Shown here: positions 18,103-32,712 of the stretch, piece after piece | Layout: the number at the start of each line of letters is the position of its first letter | How positions within the stretch are numbered: the first letter of the stretch is position 1 | Assembly: GCF_004363315.1 (NCBI RefSeq) | Contig: NZ_SNYL01000015.1 | Span: forward strand, 1 to 61,081 | Origin: Tepidicella xavieri | GTDB taxonomy: Bacteria; Pseudomonadota; Gammaproteobacteria; Burkholderiales; Burkholderiaceae_C | Direction of reading: 5' to 3' | DNA length: 61,081 nucleotides | Notes under the pieces: model-generated | What the model was told of the DNA's origin: nothing | Database searches by the model: none | What the model saw: the letters and a program-made list of their open reading frames with translations, nothing else | Translations under genes and position numbers: made by a program

Positions 18103-19284
18103 TCAACCCAGCACGGTCTGCGCCACGATGTTGCGCTGCACTTCGTTGCTGCCACCGTAGATGGTGGTCTTGCGCATGTTGAAATAGTTGGCCGCCAGCG
18201 GCGCGTTGGCCACCACGCCGCCGGGGAAGTCGCCCTGCCAGCCGGCGTCCATGGCCTCGAAAATGAACGGCAGGCTGAACGGGCCGGCGGCCAGCATCAT
18301 GAGTTCGGTGTAGCGCTGCTGGATTTCGCTGCCGCGGATTTTCAGCAGCCCGGCGATGTCCAGGCTTTGCTTGCCCGACTTCTCGGCCGAGAGCACGCGC
18401 AGCACCAGCATTTCCAGCGCCACGATGTCCACCTCCAGCAGGGCGATCTGGTCGCGAAAGCGCAGGTCGTCGTACACGCCTTCGGCCTTGGCGATGCGCT
18501 TGAGGCGTTCCAGTTCGCGCTTGGCGCGGTTGACGTCGGCGATGTTGGTGCGCTCGTGGCTCAGCAGGTGCTTGGCATAGGTCCAGCCCTTGTTCTCCTC
18601 GCCGATCAGGTTTTCCACCGGCACCTTCACGTTGTCGAACCAGACTTCGTTGACCTCGTGCTCGCCGTCCAGCAGCTTGATGGGGCGCACGGTCACGCCG
18701 GGGCTTTTCATGTCGATGAGCAGAAAGCTGATGCCGGTCTGCGGCTTGCCTTCGGTGCTGGTGCGCACCAGGCAGAAAATCCAGTCGCCGTACTGGCCCA
18801 GGGTGGTCCAGGTTTTTTGGCCGTTGACGATATAGTGGTCGCCCACGCGTTCGGCGCGGGTCTTCAGACTGGCCAGGTCGGAGCCTGCGCCGGGCTCGCT
18901 GTAGCCCTGGCTCCACCACACCTCGCCGCTGGCGATGCCAGGCAGGAAGCGCTCCTGCTGCTCGCGGTTGCCAAAGGCCATGATGACCGGCGCCACCATC
19001 ACCGGCCCAAAGGGCACGATGCGCGGGGCCCCGGCCAGCGCGCACTCCTCCTCGAACAAGTGCTTTTGGACGGCGTTCCAGCCCGGACCGCCGAACTGTT
19101 TGGGCCAGCCGTAGCCCAGCCAGCCTTTTTTGCCGAGAATCTTGGCCCAGCGCTGCATGTCGTCGCGGGTCAGGCGTTGGGCGTTGTGCACTTTGTGGGC
19201 GATGTCGGGTGGCAGGTTGGCCCGCACCCAGGTGCGGATTTCTTCGCGGAACGCCAGTTCTTCCGGCGTGAAAGCCAAATCCAT
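18103..19284 (-). CDS. Acyl-CoA dehydrogenase, PimC-like large subunit
   Basis: A 393-residue acyl-CoA dehydrogenase. It has the flavin-contact segments QGYSEPGAGSDLASLKT and NGQKTWTT, and ends with the IYGGSNEVQRNIVAQTVLG motif that contacts FAD in the dimer. The N-terminus (MDLAFTPEELAFREEIRTW) fixes the ATG at 19284. The sequence and the partner gene 10 bp downstream suggest a heteromeric enzyme like PimCD. It is divergent from purN with a 99-bp gap. Role: catabolism of dicarboxyl-, long or cyclic acyl-CoAs (inference from family). Confidence 0.87.
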   Translation of the reverse strand: MDLAFTPEELAFREEIRTWVRANLPPDIAHKVHNAQRLTRDDMQRWAKILGKKGWLGYGWPKQFGGPGWNAVQKHLFEEECALAGAPRIVPFGPVMVAPVIMAFGNREQQERFLPGIASGEVWWSQGYSEPGAGSDLASLKTRAERVGDHYIVNGQKTWTTLGQYGDWIFCLVRTSTEGKPQTGISFLLIDMKSPGVTVRPIKLLDGEHEVNEVWFDNVKVPVENLIGEENKGWTYAKHLLSHERTNIADVNRAKRELERLKRIAKAEGVYDDLRFRDQIALLEVDIVALEMLVLRVLSAEKSGKQSLDIAGLLKIRGSEIQQRYTELMMLAAGPFSLPFIFEAMDAGWQGDFPGGVVANAPLAANYFNMRKTTIYGGSNEVQRNIVAQTVLG

Positions 19285-19383
19285 GCGATGGTCTCCGTGG
19301 GGCTGAATGGTGGCAGGTGTTTTAGCACGGACGTTCGCCGGGCGGCTGTCCGGGGGGTGACAGGCGCCCTTACACTTGCGGGC

Positions 19384-19989
19384 ATGTCCGATCACGCCTC
19401 CAAAAACATCGTCGTGCTCATCTCCGGGCAGGGCTCGAACATGCAAGCCATCGTGCGGGCCGCCCGCGACCGTCAATGGGGCCGCCGCTGGGGCGCGCGG
19501 CTGGCCGGCGTGGTGAGCAACCGCCCCGAAGCGGCCGGTTTGGCCTGGGCGCAGGCCGAAGGCTTGCCCACGGTGGCGCTGGATCATCGGGCCTATGCCA
19601 GCCGGGAGGCGTTTGACGCTGCGCTCATCCAGGCCATCGATGGTCTGTGCCCGCCTGGCCCCTTCCTGGTGGTGCTGGCGGGGTTCATGCGCATCCTCAC
19701 GCCGGGCTTCGTCGAACATTACGCCGGCCGGCTGATCAACATCCACCCCTCGCTGCTGCCGGCTTTTCCGGGTTTGCACACCCATGAGCGGGCGCTGCAG
19801 GCGGGCTGTCGCTTCGCGGGCGCCACGGTGCATCGGGTCACGGCCGAGCTCGACCACGGGGAATACCTCGACCAGGTGGTCGTGCCCGTGATGCCCGATG
19901 ACAGCGCCGACACCCTGGCCGCGCGGGTGCTGACCCAGGAGCACCTGATGTACCCCCGGGTGATCGAGCGCCTGCTCGCCGCAGGCTGA
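19384..19989 (+). CDS. purN: Phosphoribosylglycinamide formyltransferase
   Basis: A 201-residue enzyme that transfers the formyl group of 10-formyl-THF to GAR, the third step of purine synthesis. The substrate phosphate loop is ISGQGSNMQA (near residue 13; usually SGxGSN), the catalytic Asn-His pair is in LINIHPSLLPAFPGLHTHERAL, and the third catalytic residue, Asp, lies in the ELDHGEYLDQ segment, where H-G-E-Y replaces the commoner D-x-G-x-I. Length is normal. It is a single gene here, away from other pur genes. Confidence 0.95.
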   Translation: MSDHASKNIVVLISGQGSNMQAIVRAARDRQWGRRWGARLAGVVSNRPEAAGLAWAQAEGLPTVALDHRAYASREAFDAALIQAIDGLCPPGPFLVVLAGFMRILTPGFVEHYAGRLINIHPSLLPAFPGLHTHERALQAGCRFAGATVHRVTAELDHGEYLDQVVVPVMPDDSADTLAARVLTQEHLMYPRVIERLLAAG

Positions 19990-20013
19990 GCCTCGGTTGG
20001 AGGGGGCTGGGCG

Positions 20014-20598
20014 TCAGCGCAGGGCGTACATGAGGCCGCCGGCCAGCACCAGCGCCACCGTGATCCAGCCCAGCCGGTCGATGTGCCGGTGCAGCTGCGC
20101 TTCCATGCGGGCGCCGCCCCAGCGCATCAAGGCCGCCACCAGGAAGAAACGCGCCCCACGGCCCACCACCGAAGCCGCCACGAAGGGCAGCAGCGCCATC
20201 GACAGCACACCCGCGGCCACCGTGAACACCTTGTAAGGGATGGGGGAGAAGCCGGCCACGAACACCGCCAGCACGCCCCAGCGGTCGAACCATTCGAGCG
20301 CCTGCTGATAGCCGGCCCAGTAGCGCGGCTGGGTTTGCAGCCAGGGCTCGATCAGGCCGAAGGCATAGGCCCCGATGACATAGCCCAGCAGTCCGCCCAG
20401 CACCGAGGCGATCGTCGTGATCCAGGCAAAGCGCCAGGCCCGCTGCGGTTGCGCCAGGCACATCGGGGCCAGCATCACGTCCGGCGGGATGGGGAAGAAC
20501 GACGATTCGGCAAAGCTCATGCCCCCCAGATACCAGGGCGCATGGCGATGGCGCGCCCAGCGCATGGCGCGTTCGTACAGCGGGGCGAAGATTTTCAC
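20014..20598 (-). CDS. YqaA-like VTT/DedA-family membrane protein
   Basis: A 194-residue inner-membrane protein of the SNARE-associated (VTT/DedA) superfamily, YqaA branch. The family signature FAESSFFPIPPDVMLAPMCLA lies near residue 29, and a second re-entrant segment with GFSPIPYKVFTVAAG near residue 118. Such proteins are lipid-scramblase-like or transporter-like and affect membrane homeostasis. The GTG at 20598 is preferred: GAGGG lies just upstream and 16 bp separate it from the prfC stop, implying one message. Exact function unknown. Confidence 0.8.
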   Translation of the reverse strand: MKIFAPLYERAMRWARHRHAPWYLGGMSFAESSFFPIPPDVMLAPMCLAQPQRAWRFAWITTIASVLGGLLGYVIGAYAFGLIEPWLQTQPRYWAGYQQALEWFDRWGVLAVFVAGFSPIPYKVFTVAAGVLSMALLPFVAASVVGRGARFFLVAALMRWGGARMEAQLHRHIDRLGWITVALVLAGGLMYALR

Positions 20599-20614
20599 AA
20601 GCGCCCTCGGGCCA

Positions 20615-22234
<1,620 letters not shown>

Positions 22235-22290
22235 GGGGCCCAATTATCCTGCACCCGTCCTGCTCCCATCCCGCTCCCGCTTGCCCGACA

Positions 22291-23385
22291 ATGCGCGCCA
22301 TGCCTTCTTCCGCAAGATCCACCGACTGGTTTGAGGCGCTGCTGGCGCGCGTCATGACCCTGGCGCAGCCGGCCGATGTCGCCGCCGCCGACTTCTTCCG
22401 CGAACACCCCCAGATCGGGGCGCGGGATCGCCATGCCCTGTCCGACCGGTTGTTCGCCCATTTGCGCAGCCTGCCGCTGCCCGACTGGCTGGCGCAATCG
22501 TTGCAAAGCCTGCTCGGCCCGGAGTACGACGCCTTCTGGCAGGCCATGCAGCACAGCGCGCCCCTGGACTTGCGGGTCAACACCTTCAAGGCCAAGCGGG
22601 CGGCGGTGCGCCAGCAGCTGCAAAGCCACGGCCTGGACGTGGCCGACACTCCCTATTCCCCCTGGGGATTGCGGCTGGCCGGCAAGCCCTCCCTGCGCGA
22701 GCTGCCCGCCTACCGCGACGGTCTCATCGAGGTGCAAGACGAAGGCTCCCAACTGCTGGTGCTGCTGGTGGAGCCGCGCCGCCATGACCTGGTGGTGGAC
22801 TTCTGTGCCGGCGCCGGCGGCAAGACGCTGGCGCTGGGCGCTTGGATGCGCAACCAGGGGCGCCTTTATGCCTTCGACACCTCGGCGCACCGGCTCGATG
22901 CGCTCAAGCCCCGGCTGGCGCGCAGCGGGCTCACCGAAGTGCAAACCATGGCGCTGGCCCACGAGCGTGACGAGCGCCTGCAGCGTCTGGCGGGCAAGAT
23001 CGACCGCGTGCTGGTCGATGCCCCTTGCTCGGGCCTGGGTACCCTGCGCCGCAGTCCCGACCTGAAGCTGCGCCAGACGCCGCAGGGCGTCGAGGCGTTG
23101 GCCGCTGCGCAGACGCGCATCCTGACCGAAGCCGCGCGGCTGGTCAAACCGGGCGGGCGGCTCGTGTACGCGACCTGCAGCCTGCTGCCCCAGGAAAACG
23201 AGCAAGTGGCCGACGCATTTGGCCAGGCGCATCGGGATTTCGTGCCGCTCGATGCCGCGCAGCCTTTGCAGCGGGCCGGCGTGGCAGACGCTGCCACCCT
23301 GTGCCACACCGGGCATTTGCGGTTGTGGCCCCATCGGCATCAGACCGACGGTTTCTTCGCCGCCATCTGGCAGCGCCGGCCCTGA
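22291..23385 (+). CDS. RsmB-type RNA (cytosine-C5) methyltransferase
   Basis: A 364-residue SAM-dependent m5C RNA methyltransferase of the NOL1/NOP2/Sun group. The SAM motif is VVDFCAGAGGKTLALGAWM (near residue 168). The two catalytic cysteines are in DAPCSGLGTLRRSPD (motif IV) and VYATCSLLPQENE (motif VI). It is shorter than RsmB because the NusB-like N-terminal domain is reduced to ~90 residues, so the rRNA target may differ from 16S C967. ATG 22291 or 22300 are both possible. The gap to the divergent prfC gene is 56 bp. Confidence 0.87.
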   Translation: MRAMPSSARSTDWFEALLARVMTLAQPADVAAADFFREHPQIGARDRHALSDRLFAHLRSLPLPDWLAQSLQSLLGPEYDAFWQAMQHSAPLDLRVNTFKAKRAAVRQQLQSHGLDVADTPYSPWGLRLAGKPSLRELPAYRDGLIEVQDEGSQLLVLLVEPRRHDLVVDFCAGAGGKTLALGAWMRNQGRLYAFDTSAHRLDALKPRLARSGLTEVQTMALAHERDERLQRLAGKIDRVLVDAPCSGLGTLRRSPDLKLRQTPQGVEALAAAQTRILTEAARLVKPGGRLVYATCSLLPQENEQVADAFGQAHRDFVPLDAAQPLQRAGVADAATLCHTGHLRLWPHRHQTDGFFAAIWQRRP

Positions 23386-23439
23386 GCGCTCGGGCGGGCC
23401 CGCGTTCGCTCGGCCGATACACCCGGTTACCGAAAATGT

Positions 23440-23468
23440 TTGGTGTTTTGGGGCGTCACCCCTACAAT
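23440..23468 (+). promoter_or_regulatory. Sigma70-like promoter for the desaturase gene
   Basis: TTGGTG (23440-23445), 17 bp spacer, TACAAT (23463-23468). The -10 matches 5 of 6 consensus bases, the -35 matches its TTG. It lies 71 bp before the preferred desaturase start, in an otherwise GC-rich stretch. Confidence 0.45.
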
Positions 23469-23539
23469 CCGCCGGGGCTGGTGTAAACGCTGGCCCGATG
23501 TACCCCTATGGGTGTGTGTGTTCTCGTGTGAAAGAGTTT

Positions 23540-24754
23540 ATGGTTTCGATGGAATCCGGCTGGAACGCCTTGCTGACTTTTCTGGCCGACGGCCTCACCG
23601 GCGCGAGCTGGTGGCAGGCCCTGGTGGTGGCCCTGGTGCTGACCCACCTCACGATCGTCAGTGTCACGCTGTATCTGCACCGGCATCAGGCGCATCGCGC
23701 CCTGGACCTGCACCCGGCGGCGGCGCACTTCTTCCGTTTCTGGCTTTGGCTGACCACGGGCATGGTCACCAAGGAATGGGCCGCCATCCACCGCAAGCAC
23801 CACGCCAAGTGCGAGCAGGAGGGCGACCCCCACAGCCCACAGGTGTTTGGCATCAAGAAAGTGTTCTGGGAAGGGGCCGAGCTCTACCGCGCCGAAGCCA
23901 AGAACCGCGACACGCTGGAGCGCTACGGCCACGGCACGCCCGATGACTGGATCGAGCGCCACCTCTACAGCCGCCACTCCCGCCTGGGGGTGAGCCTGAT
24001 GCTCATCATCGACGTGGCGCTGTTCGGCGCCATGGGGTTGGCCGTCTGGGCCGTGCAGATGGTGTGGATCCCGTTCTGGGCCGCCGGCGTGGTCAACGGC
24101 ATCGGCCACTACTGGGGCTATCGCAACTTCGAAGCCCCCGATGCCAGCACCAACGTGTTTCCCTGGGGCGTGATCATCGGTGGTGAGGAACTGCACAACA
24201 ACCACCACACCTACCCCACCTCGGCCAAGTTCTCCGTCAAACCTTACGAATTCGACATCGGTTGGCTGTACATCAGCGCGCTGGCCAAGCTGGGCCTGGC
24301 CCGCCCCAAGAAAACGCCGCCCAAGCTCGCCTTTGGCGACGTCAAGCCGGTGGCCGATGAGAAAACCCTGGAAGCCATCATCGCCAACCGTTACGAAGTG
24401 ATGGCCAGCTATGCCCGCGAGATGCGCGCCACCGTGCGTGCCGAGCTCGATGCGCTCAAAGCCCGCAGCGCCGACGTCTCCATGCTCAAGACGGCCCGTC
24501 GCTGGCTGCACCGCGATGACGACAAGGTGCCGGCCCAGTACAAAGCCAAGCTGGAGCAGGTGCGTGCCGAGCATCCCACGCTGGCCAAGATGCACGCCAT
24601 GCGCGAAGAGTTGCGCCGCCTGTGGTCCGACACCTCCTTGACCCGCGAGCAGATGGCCAAGGACTTGCAGGCCTGGTGCCATCGCGCCGAGGAAAGCGGC
24701 ATCGCCGCGCTGCGCGAGTTCTCCATCCGGCTGCGGGCTTTGCGCCCGGCTTGA
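23540..24754 (+). CDS. Acyl-CoA/acyl-lipid delta-9-type fatty acid desaturase (DesA-like)
   Basis: A 404-residue membrane di-iron desaturase that inserts a double bond into saturated fatty acyl chains. All three histidine boxes are present: HRHQAHR, HRKHHAK and HNNHHTYP. Hydrophobic helices flank them, in the usual topology with the boxes in the cytoplasm. After residue ~260 comes an ~140-residue highly charged helical C-terminal region (ARPKKTPPK onward), likely coiled coil. ATG 23540 is chosen because AAGAG precedes it; an ATG at 23549 would also work, and the frame is open further upstream. It would control membrane fluidity (inference). Confidence 0.92.
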   Translation: MVSMESGWNALLTFLADGLTGASWWQALVVALVLTHLTIVSVTLYLHRHQAHRALDLHPAAAHFFRFWLWLTTGMVTKEWAAIHRKHHAKCEQEGDPHSPQVFGIKKVFWEGAELYRAEAKNRDTLERYGHGTPDDWIERHLYSRHSRLGVSLMLIIDVALFGAMGLAVWAVQMVWIPFWAAGVVNGIGHYWGYRNFEAPDASTNVFPWGVIIGGEELHNNHHTYPTSAKFSVKPYEFDIGWLYISALAKLGLARPKKTPPKLAFGDVKPVADEKTLEAIIANRYEVMASYAREMRATVRAELDALKARSADVSMLKTARRWLHRDDDKVPAQYKAKLEQVRAEHPTLAKMHAMREELRRLWSDTSLTREQMAKDLQAWCHRAEESGIAALREFSIRLRALRPA

Positions 24755-24814
24755 TCGGCGCATGCCCAGGCGGAGGACGCTTTCCCCTGGGCATCGGATC
24801 CGGGCATGAAAAAA

Positions 24815-24837
24815 GCCGCTGGCATCAGCGGCTTTTT
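24815..24837. terminator. Bidirectional rho-independent terminator between desaturase and rpmG
   Basis: GCCGCTG (24815-24821), loop GCAT, CAGCGGC (24826-24832), then TTTTT on the plus strand. On the other side AAAAAA precedes the stem, so the same hairpin has a U-run on the minus strand as well. It serves both the desaturase gene (+) and rpmB-rpmG (-), which converge here. Confidence 0.85.
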
Positions 24838-24858
24838 GTCGTCAGGGTCAGGGCCGAA

Positions 24859-25029
24859 TCACTTCAGCTTGACTTCCTTGTATTCCACATGCTTGCGAGC
24901 TTTCGGGTCGAACTTCATGATCGACATTTTCTCGGGCATGGTTTTCTTGTTCTTGGTCGTGGTGTAGAAGTGGCCGGTGCCGGCCGTGGATTCCAGCTTG
25001 ATCTTTTCGCGTCCGCCTTTGCTTGCCAT
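24859..25029 (-). CDS. rpmG: 50S ribosomal protein L33
   Basis: A 56-residue basic ribosomal protein: [14 protein letters not shown], then [13 protein letters not shown] and a C-terminus rich in lysine ([10 protein letters not shown]). It lacks the paired CxxC zinc motif found in some L33 forms, so it is the zinc-independent type. The ATG at 25029 has a GGAGTC-type ribosome site upstream. It follows rpmB by 17 bp, the conserved rpmB-rpmG operon, and ends at the bidirectional terminator. Confidence 0.96.
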   Translation of the reverse strand: MASKGGREKIKLESTAGTGHFYTTTKNKKTMPEKMSIMKFDPKARKHVEYKEVKLK

Positions 25030-25046
25030 GGTGCGACTCCTATCAA

Positions 25047-25283
25047 TTACTCGGCTTGACCACGGGCACGCAGGTCGGCGAGCACCGCATCGATGCCGTT
25101 CTTGTCGATCAGGCGCAGGGCGGCGCCGGAAACGCGCAGGCGCACCCAGCGGTTTTCGCTCTCGACCCAGAAACGGCGGGTTTGCAGGTTCGGCAGGAAC
25201 CGGCGCTTGGTTTTGTTGTTGGCGTGGGAAACGTTGTTCCCGACCATGGGCTTCTTGCCCGTGACTTCACATACACGTGCCAT
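25047..25283 (-). CDS. rpmB: 50S ribosomal protein L28
   Basis: A 78-residue ribosomal protein beginning [29 protein letters not shown], the standard L28 N-terminus. Only one cysteine is present, so it is the zinc-free form. The start is 190 nt after the mapped promoter, so the message has a long leader of unknown purpose. Confidence 0.96.
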   Translation of the reverse strand: MARVCEVTGKKPMVGNNVSHANNKTKRRFLPNLQTRRFWVESENRWVRLRVSGAALRLIDKNGIDAVLADLRARGQAE

Positions 25284-25480
25284 GATGGCCACTCCATGAA
25301 ATAGACGGCTTGCGCCGCACCTCGCCCGCGTCCTGTGTTGTGCCGCCTGCCCCGCGACCTTCTCAGGCGGCGAGGACGGCTCCGGCTCGCGGGCGGTCCT
25401 GTTTTGGCAACCCCTCGCATGGGCAGTTGGCGTGCAAGACGCTGCTCTCCCCATTGCATGAACTGCTTGCCAAACAAAAT

Positions 25481-25509
25481 ATTCTAGCTTGATCTCCGGG
25501 TCTTGACAA
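25481..25509 (-). promoter_or_regulatory. Strong sigma70 promoter for rpmB-rpmG
   Basis: On the minus strand TTGTCA (25509-25504), 17 bp, TAGAAT (25486-25481): 5 of 6 matches in each hexamer. Transcription would start near 25474, leaving a ~190-nt leader before rpmB. It lies just beyond the trxB stop and points the same way, so rpmB does not depend on trxB transcription. Confidence 0.7.
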
Positions 25510-25522
25510 GGTGCGTTCGACC

Positions 25523-29028
<3,506 letters not shown>

Positions 29029-29084
29029 CTACACTCCCTTACACCTGCGGCGGAACCGCCCGGGCGCTGACGCGACTAACCCGC

Positions 29085-29735
29085 ATGAACCCACGCCGTC
29101 TGTTTCTCGCTACCATCACCTTGGCCGCCCTGTCGGTGGGGCTGCCGGCCCATGCCGATGCCCTGGGCGAACTGCAAGCCTTCCTGAAAAATGTGCGTCA
29201 GGGCAAGGCCACCTTCACCCAGACGGTGACCAGCCCCTTGCGACAGGGCGAAACCGCCCCCCGCGTGCAGACCAGCAGCGGCGTGTTCGAATTCCAGCGC
29301 CCCGACCGCTTCCGCTTCCAATACAGCCGTCCGTTCGAACAGACCATCGTGGCCGATGGCCAGACGTTGTGGCTGTACGACCCCGACCTCCAGCAAGTCA
29401 CGATCCGCCCCCAGGCCGAGGCCCTGGCCCAGACGCCGGCGGCCCTCATCGCCTCGGCCGCCGATGTGCGCGCCCTGCAAGACACCTTCGAACTGAGCAA
29501 CGCCCCCGATGCCGACGGGCTGCGCTGGGTGCAGGCCCTCCCCAAGGCCAAGGACGGGCAGATCCAGTCCATCCGCATCGGTTTCCAGCAGGGCCGGCTG
29601 GCCGCGCTGGACATTCTGGACAGCTTTGGCCAGCGTTCCCAAATCCGCTTTGGCCCCATGGACACCCAGACCGCCTTCGGGCCGGGCCATTTCCGGTTCC
29701 AGCCCCCGCCCGGGGCCGATGTGATTCGCCAGTGA
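29085..29735 (+). CDS. lolA: Outer-membrane lipoprotein carrier protein LolA
   Basis: A 216-residue periplasmic chaperone that carries lipoproteins from LolCDE to the outer membrane. A signal peptide (MNPRRLFLATITLAALSVGLPAHA) is cleaved after AHA. The mature part has the LolA pattern: LQAFLKNVRQGKATFTQTV, GVFEFQRPDRFRFQYSRPFEQTIVADG and LWLYDPDLQQVTI. ATG 29085 gives the signal peptide; a GTG at 29025 overlapping the ftsK stop would add a non-signal-like extension. RarA follows after 10 bp. Confidence 0.92.
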   Translation: MNPRRLFLATITLAALSVGLPAHADALGELQAFLKNVRQGKATFTQTVTSPLRQGETAPRVQTSSGVFEFQRPDRFRFQYSRPFEQTIVADGQTLWLYDPDLQQVTIRPQAEALAQTPAALIASAADVRALQDTFELSNAPDADGLRWVQALPKAKDGQIQSIRIGFQQGRLAALDILDSFGQRSQIRFGPMDTQTAFGPGHFRFQPPPGADVIRQ

Positions 29736-29745
29736 CGGCGCGCCC

Positions 29746-31032
29746 GTGAGCACACCTGCCCCCCCTCTGGCCGAACGCTTGCGTCCGCGCAGCCTGGCCG
29801 AAGTCATCGGCCAGCGGCACCTGTTGGGCGAAGGCATGCCCTTGCGCACCGCCTTCGAGGCCGGGCGGCCGCACAGTTGCATCTTCTGGGGGCCGCCCGG
29901 GGTCGGCAAGACCACCATCGCACGCCTCATGGCGCAAGCGTTCGATGCCCAGTTCATCGCCATCAGCGCCGTGCTGGGCGGCGTCAAAGACATCCGCGAG
30001 GCGGTCGAGAAAGCCGAGCTCGCCCGCAGCGGCCTGCACCCGCAGCCCACCATCGTGTTCGTGGACGAGGTGCACCGCTTCAACAAAAGCCAGCAAGACG
30101 CCTTCCTGCCCCACGTGGAAAGCGGCCTGTTCACCTTCGTGGGCGCCACCACCGAAAACCCGAGCTTCGAGGTCAACTCGGCCCTGCTCTCGCGGGCCGT
30201 GGTGTACGTGCTGCACCCCTTGAGCGAAGACGACCTGGCCGAGCTGATGGACCGCGCCCATGCCCAGGGAGATGTGCCGCCCATGGCGCCCGCCGCCCGC
30301 CAGCGCCTGCTGGCCTACGCGGATGGCGACGCCCGGCGCCTGCTCAACACCCTCGAAACCCTGGCCGTGACCGCCCGCGCCCAGGGCGTGGCCCAGATCG
30401 GCGACGACTGGCTGCTGAAGGTGCTGGGCGAGCGCATGCGCCGCTACGACAAAGGCGGCGAGCAGTTCTACGACACCATTTCCGCCCTGCACAAAAGCGT
30501 GCGCGGCTCCGACCCCGATGCCGCGCTGTACTGGTTCGCGCGCATGCTCGACGGCGGGGCCGATCCGCGCTACCTGGCGCGGCGGCTCATCCGCATGGCG
30601 GCCGAAGACATCGGCCTGGCCGATCCGCGCGCCCTGCGCCTGGCGCTGGATGCGGCCGATGTGTACGAGCGCCTGGGCAGCCCCGAAGGCGAACTGGCCC
30701 TGGCCGAAGCGGTGGTGTACCTGGCCGTGGCGCCCAAGAGCAACGCCGTCTACCAGGCCTACAAAGCGGCGCGCGCCTTCGTCAAGCACGACGGCACCCG
30801 CCCCGTGCCGCTGCGTCTGCGCAACGCGCCCACCCAGCTCATGAAAGACCTCGATTACGGCAAAGGCTACCGCTACGCCCACGACGAGCCCGACGCCTTC
30901 GCCGCCGGCGAGCGCTATTTCCCTGACGGGCTGGAGCCGGCGCCGTTCTATCGGCCCGTGCCGCGCGGCTTGGAAATCCGCATCGGCGAAAAGCTCCAAG
31001 AACTGCGCGCGCGCAACGCCGCCCTAAAATGA
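29746..31032 (+). CDS. rarA: Replication-associated recombination protein RarA (MgsA-type AAA+ ATPase)
   Basis: A 428-residue AAA+ ATPase acting at stalled forks and interacting with SSB and clamp-loader functions. Walker A is [17 protein letters not shown] (near residue 47), Walker [24 protein letters not shown], sensor 1 [19 protein letters not shown]. The C-terminal tetramerisation domain has [15 protein letters not shown] and [27 protein letters not shown] 29746 starts it 10 bp after lolA. Length is normal. Confidence 0.94.
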   Translation: MSTPAPPLAERLRPRSLAEVIGQRHLLGEGMPLRTAFEAGRPHSCIFWGPPGVGKTTIARLMAQAFDAQFIAISAVLGGVKDIREAVEKAELARSGLHPQPTIVFVDEVHRFNKSQQDAFLPHVESGLFTFVGATTENPSFEVNSALLSRAVVYVLHPLSEDDLAELMDRAHAQGDVPPMAPAARQRLLAYADGDARRLLNTLETLAVTARAQGVAQIGDDWLLKVLGERMRRYDKGGEQFYDTISALHKSVRGSDPDAALYWFARMLDGGADPRYLARRLIRMAAEDIGLADPRALRLALDAADVYERLGSPEGELALAEAVVYLAVAPKSNAVYQAYKAARAFVKHDGTRPVPLRLRNAPTQLMKDLDYGKGYRYAHDEPDAFAAGERYFPDGLEPAPFYRPVPRGLEIRIGEKLQELRARNAALK

Positions 31033-31082
31033 AGGGTTTTTGCGCGCTTTGCAAAGCGCATGCCCAGCCCCACGCATTCGCC

Positions 31083-32642
31083 ATGACCGCCCCAACCCCA
31101 CACCCCGCCACCGAGCCCGCCGCCCACACCGACGAGAACCACATCATCGCCGAGCGCCGCGAGAAGCTGCGCGCGCTGCGTCAGGCGCAGGCGGCCGGCC
31201 AGGGCCCGGCGTTTCCCAATGACGTCAAGCCCCTGCACAAAGCCGCCGACCTGGTGGCCGAGTACGGCGGCATGAGCAAAGACATGCTGGAGCCGCTGAA
31301 GGTGCGCGTCAGCGTGGCTGGCCGCATGATGCTCAAGCGCGTCATGGGCAAGGCCAGCTTTGCCACCTTGCAGGACGCCTCCTTCGGCCCCACCGGCGGG
31401 CGCATCCAGATCTACCTGAACAACGACAGCGTGGGCGAAGCCGCGCATGCCGCCTTCAAGCACTGGGACCTGGGCGACATCGTGGCCGCCGAAGGCGTGC
31501 TGTTCAAGACCAAGACCGGCGAACTCACCATCCATGCCGATCGCGTGCGGCTGGTGACCAAAAGCCTGCGGCCGCTGCCCGACAAATTCCACGGCATCCA
31601 CGACCAGGAAATCAAATACCGCCAGCGCTACGTGGACCTGATGACCGACGAGCAGGCCCGCCGCCGCTTCGTGGCCCGCAGCCTGGCCGTCACCACCATC
31701 CGCGAATACATGGTGCAGCACGACTTCCTGGAAGTCGAAACCCCCATGCTGCACCCCATCCCCGGCGGGGCCAACGCCAAGCCTTTCGTGACCCACCACA
31801 ACGCGCTGGAGCAGGACATGTACCTGCGCATCGCGCCCGAGCTCTACCTCAAGCGCCTGCTGGTGGGCGGCTTCGAGCGCGTGTTTGAAATCAACCGCAA
31901 CTTCCGCAACGAAGGCATCAGCGTGCGCCACAACCCCGAGTTCACCATGATGGAGTTCTACGCGGGGTACTGGAACTATCTGGATCTGATGGTGTTCACC
32001 GAAGGGTTGATCCGCCACGTGGCCCAGCGCGTCTGCGGCAGCGCCCGGCTCACCTACCAGGGCCGCGACGTGGACTTGGAGGCCCCGTTCGAGCGCCTGA
32101 CCATCCGTGAAGCCATCCTCAAGCACACCGAAGCCGGCGACCGGGTGGACGACCGCCACTGGCTGCAGCAGCAGCTCCAGCAACTGGGGCTGGACCCTGC
32201 CAAAGAGCGGCTCGACAGCCGCAGCCTGGCCGGCTTGCAGGTCATGTACTTTGAGGAAACCGTCGAAGACAAACTCTGGAACCCCACCTTCATCTGCAAC
32301 CACCCCACCGAAATCTCGCCGCTGGCCCGCGCCAACGACGCCGACCCCTCCATCACCGAGCGCTTCGAGCTTTACATCACCGGGCGCGAAGTGGGCAACG
32401 GTTTTTCCGAGCTCAACGACGCCGAAGACCAGGCCGAGCGCTTCCACGCCCAGGTGGCCAGCAAGGAAGCCGGCGACGACGAGGCCATGTTCTTCGACGC
32501 CGACTACATCCGCGCCCTGGAATATGGCATGCCGCCCGCAGGCGGCTGCGGCATCGGCATCGACCGCCTCATCATGCTGCTGACCGACAGCCCCAGCATC
32601 CGCGACGTGATCCTGTTTCCTGCGTTGCGGCGCGAGGGGTGA
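31083..32642 (+). CDS. lysS: Lysyl-tRNA synthetase (class II)
   Basis: A 519-residue class IIb synthetase. An OB-fold anticodon-binding domain ([23 protein letters not shown], about residue 75) precedes the catalytic core. Motif 2 is [26 protein letters not shown] and motif 3 is [19 protein letters not shown]. The start at 31083 follows the rarA stop by 50 bp; an upstream in-frame ATG (31029) overlaps the rarA end and adds an atypical segment. A GC-rich imperfect hairpin after the stop lacks a U-run. Confidence 0.96.
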   Translation: MTAPTPHPATEPAAHTDENHIIAERREKLRALRQAQAAGQGPAFPNDVKPLHKAADLVAEYGGMSKDMLEPLKVRVSVAGRMMLKRVMGKASFATLQDASFGPTGGRIQIYLNNDSVGEAAHAAFKHWDLGDIVAAEGVLFKTKTGELTIHADRVRLVTKSLRPLPDKFHGIHDQEIKYRQRYVDLMTDEQARRRFVARSLAVTTIREYMVQHDFLEVETPMLHPIPGGANAKPFVTHHNALEQDMYLRIAPELYLKRLLVGGFERVFEINRNFRNEGISVRHNPEFTMMEFYAGYWNYLDLMVFTEGLIRHVAQRVCGSARLTYQGRDVDLEAPFERLTIREAILKHTEAGDRVDDRHWLQQQLQQLGLDPAKERLDSRSLAGLQVMYFEETVEDKLWNPTFICNHPTEISPLARANDADPSITERFELYITGREVGNGFSELNDAEDQAERFHAQVASKEAGDDEAMFFDADYIRALEYGMPPAGGCGIGIDRLIMLLTDSPSIRDVILFPALRREG

Positions 32643-32712
32643 ACCCCGGCCTGCCAGTGAAAAGGCCTGGGGTTGCCCGGGCCTTTGGGAGGTGGCGGCA
32701 GCGGTGGGCTGC

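Noticed and set aside
19355-19378. CCTGTCAC word between purN and the acyl-CoA dehydrogenase gene
   Set aside because: Single unit, no phased partner, so not called a Pho box.
32643-32690. GC-rich hairpin after lysS
   Set aside because: Imperfect stem and no U-run; not supported as a terminator.
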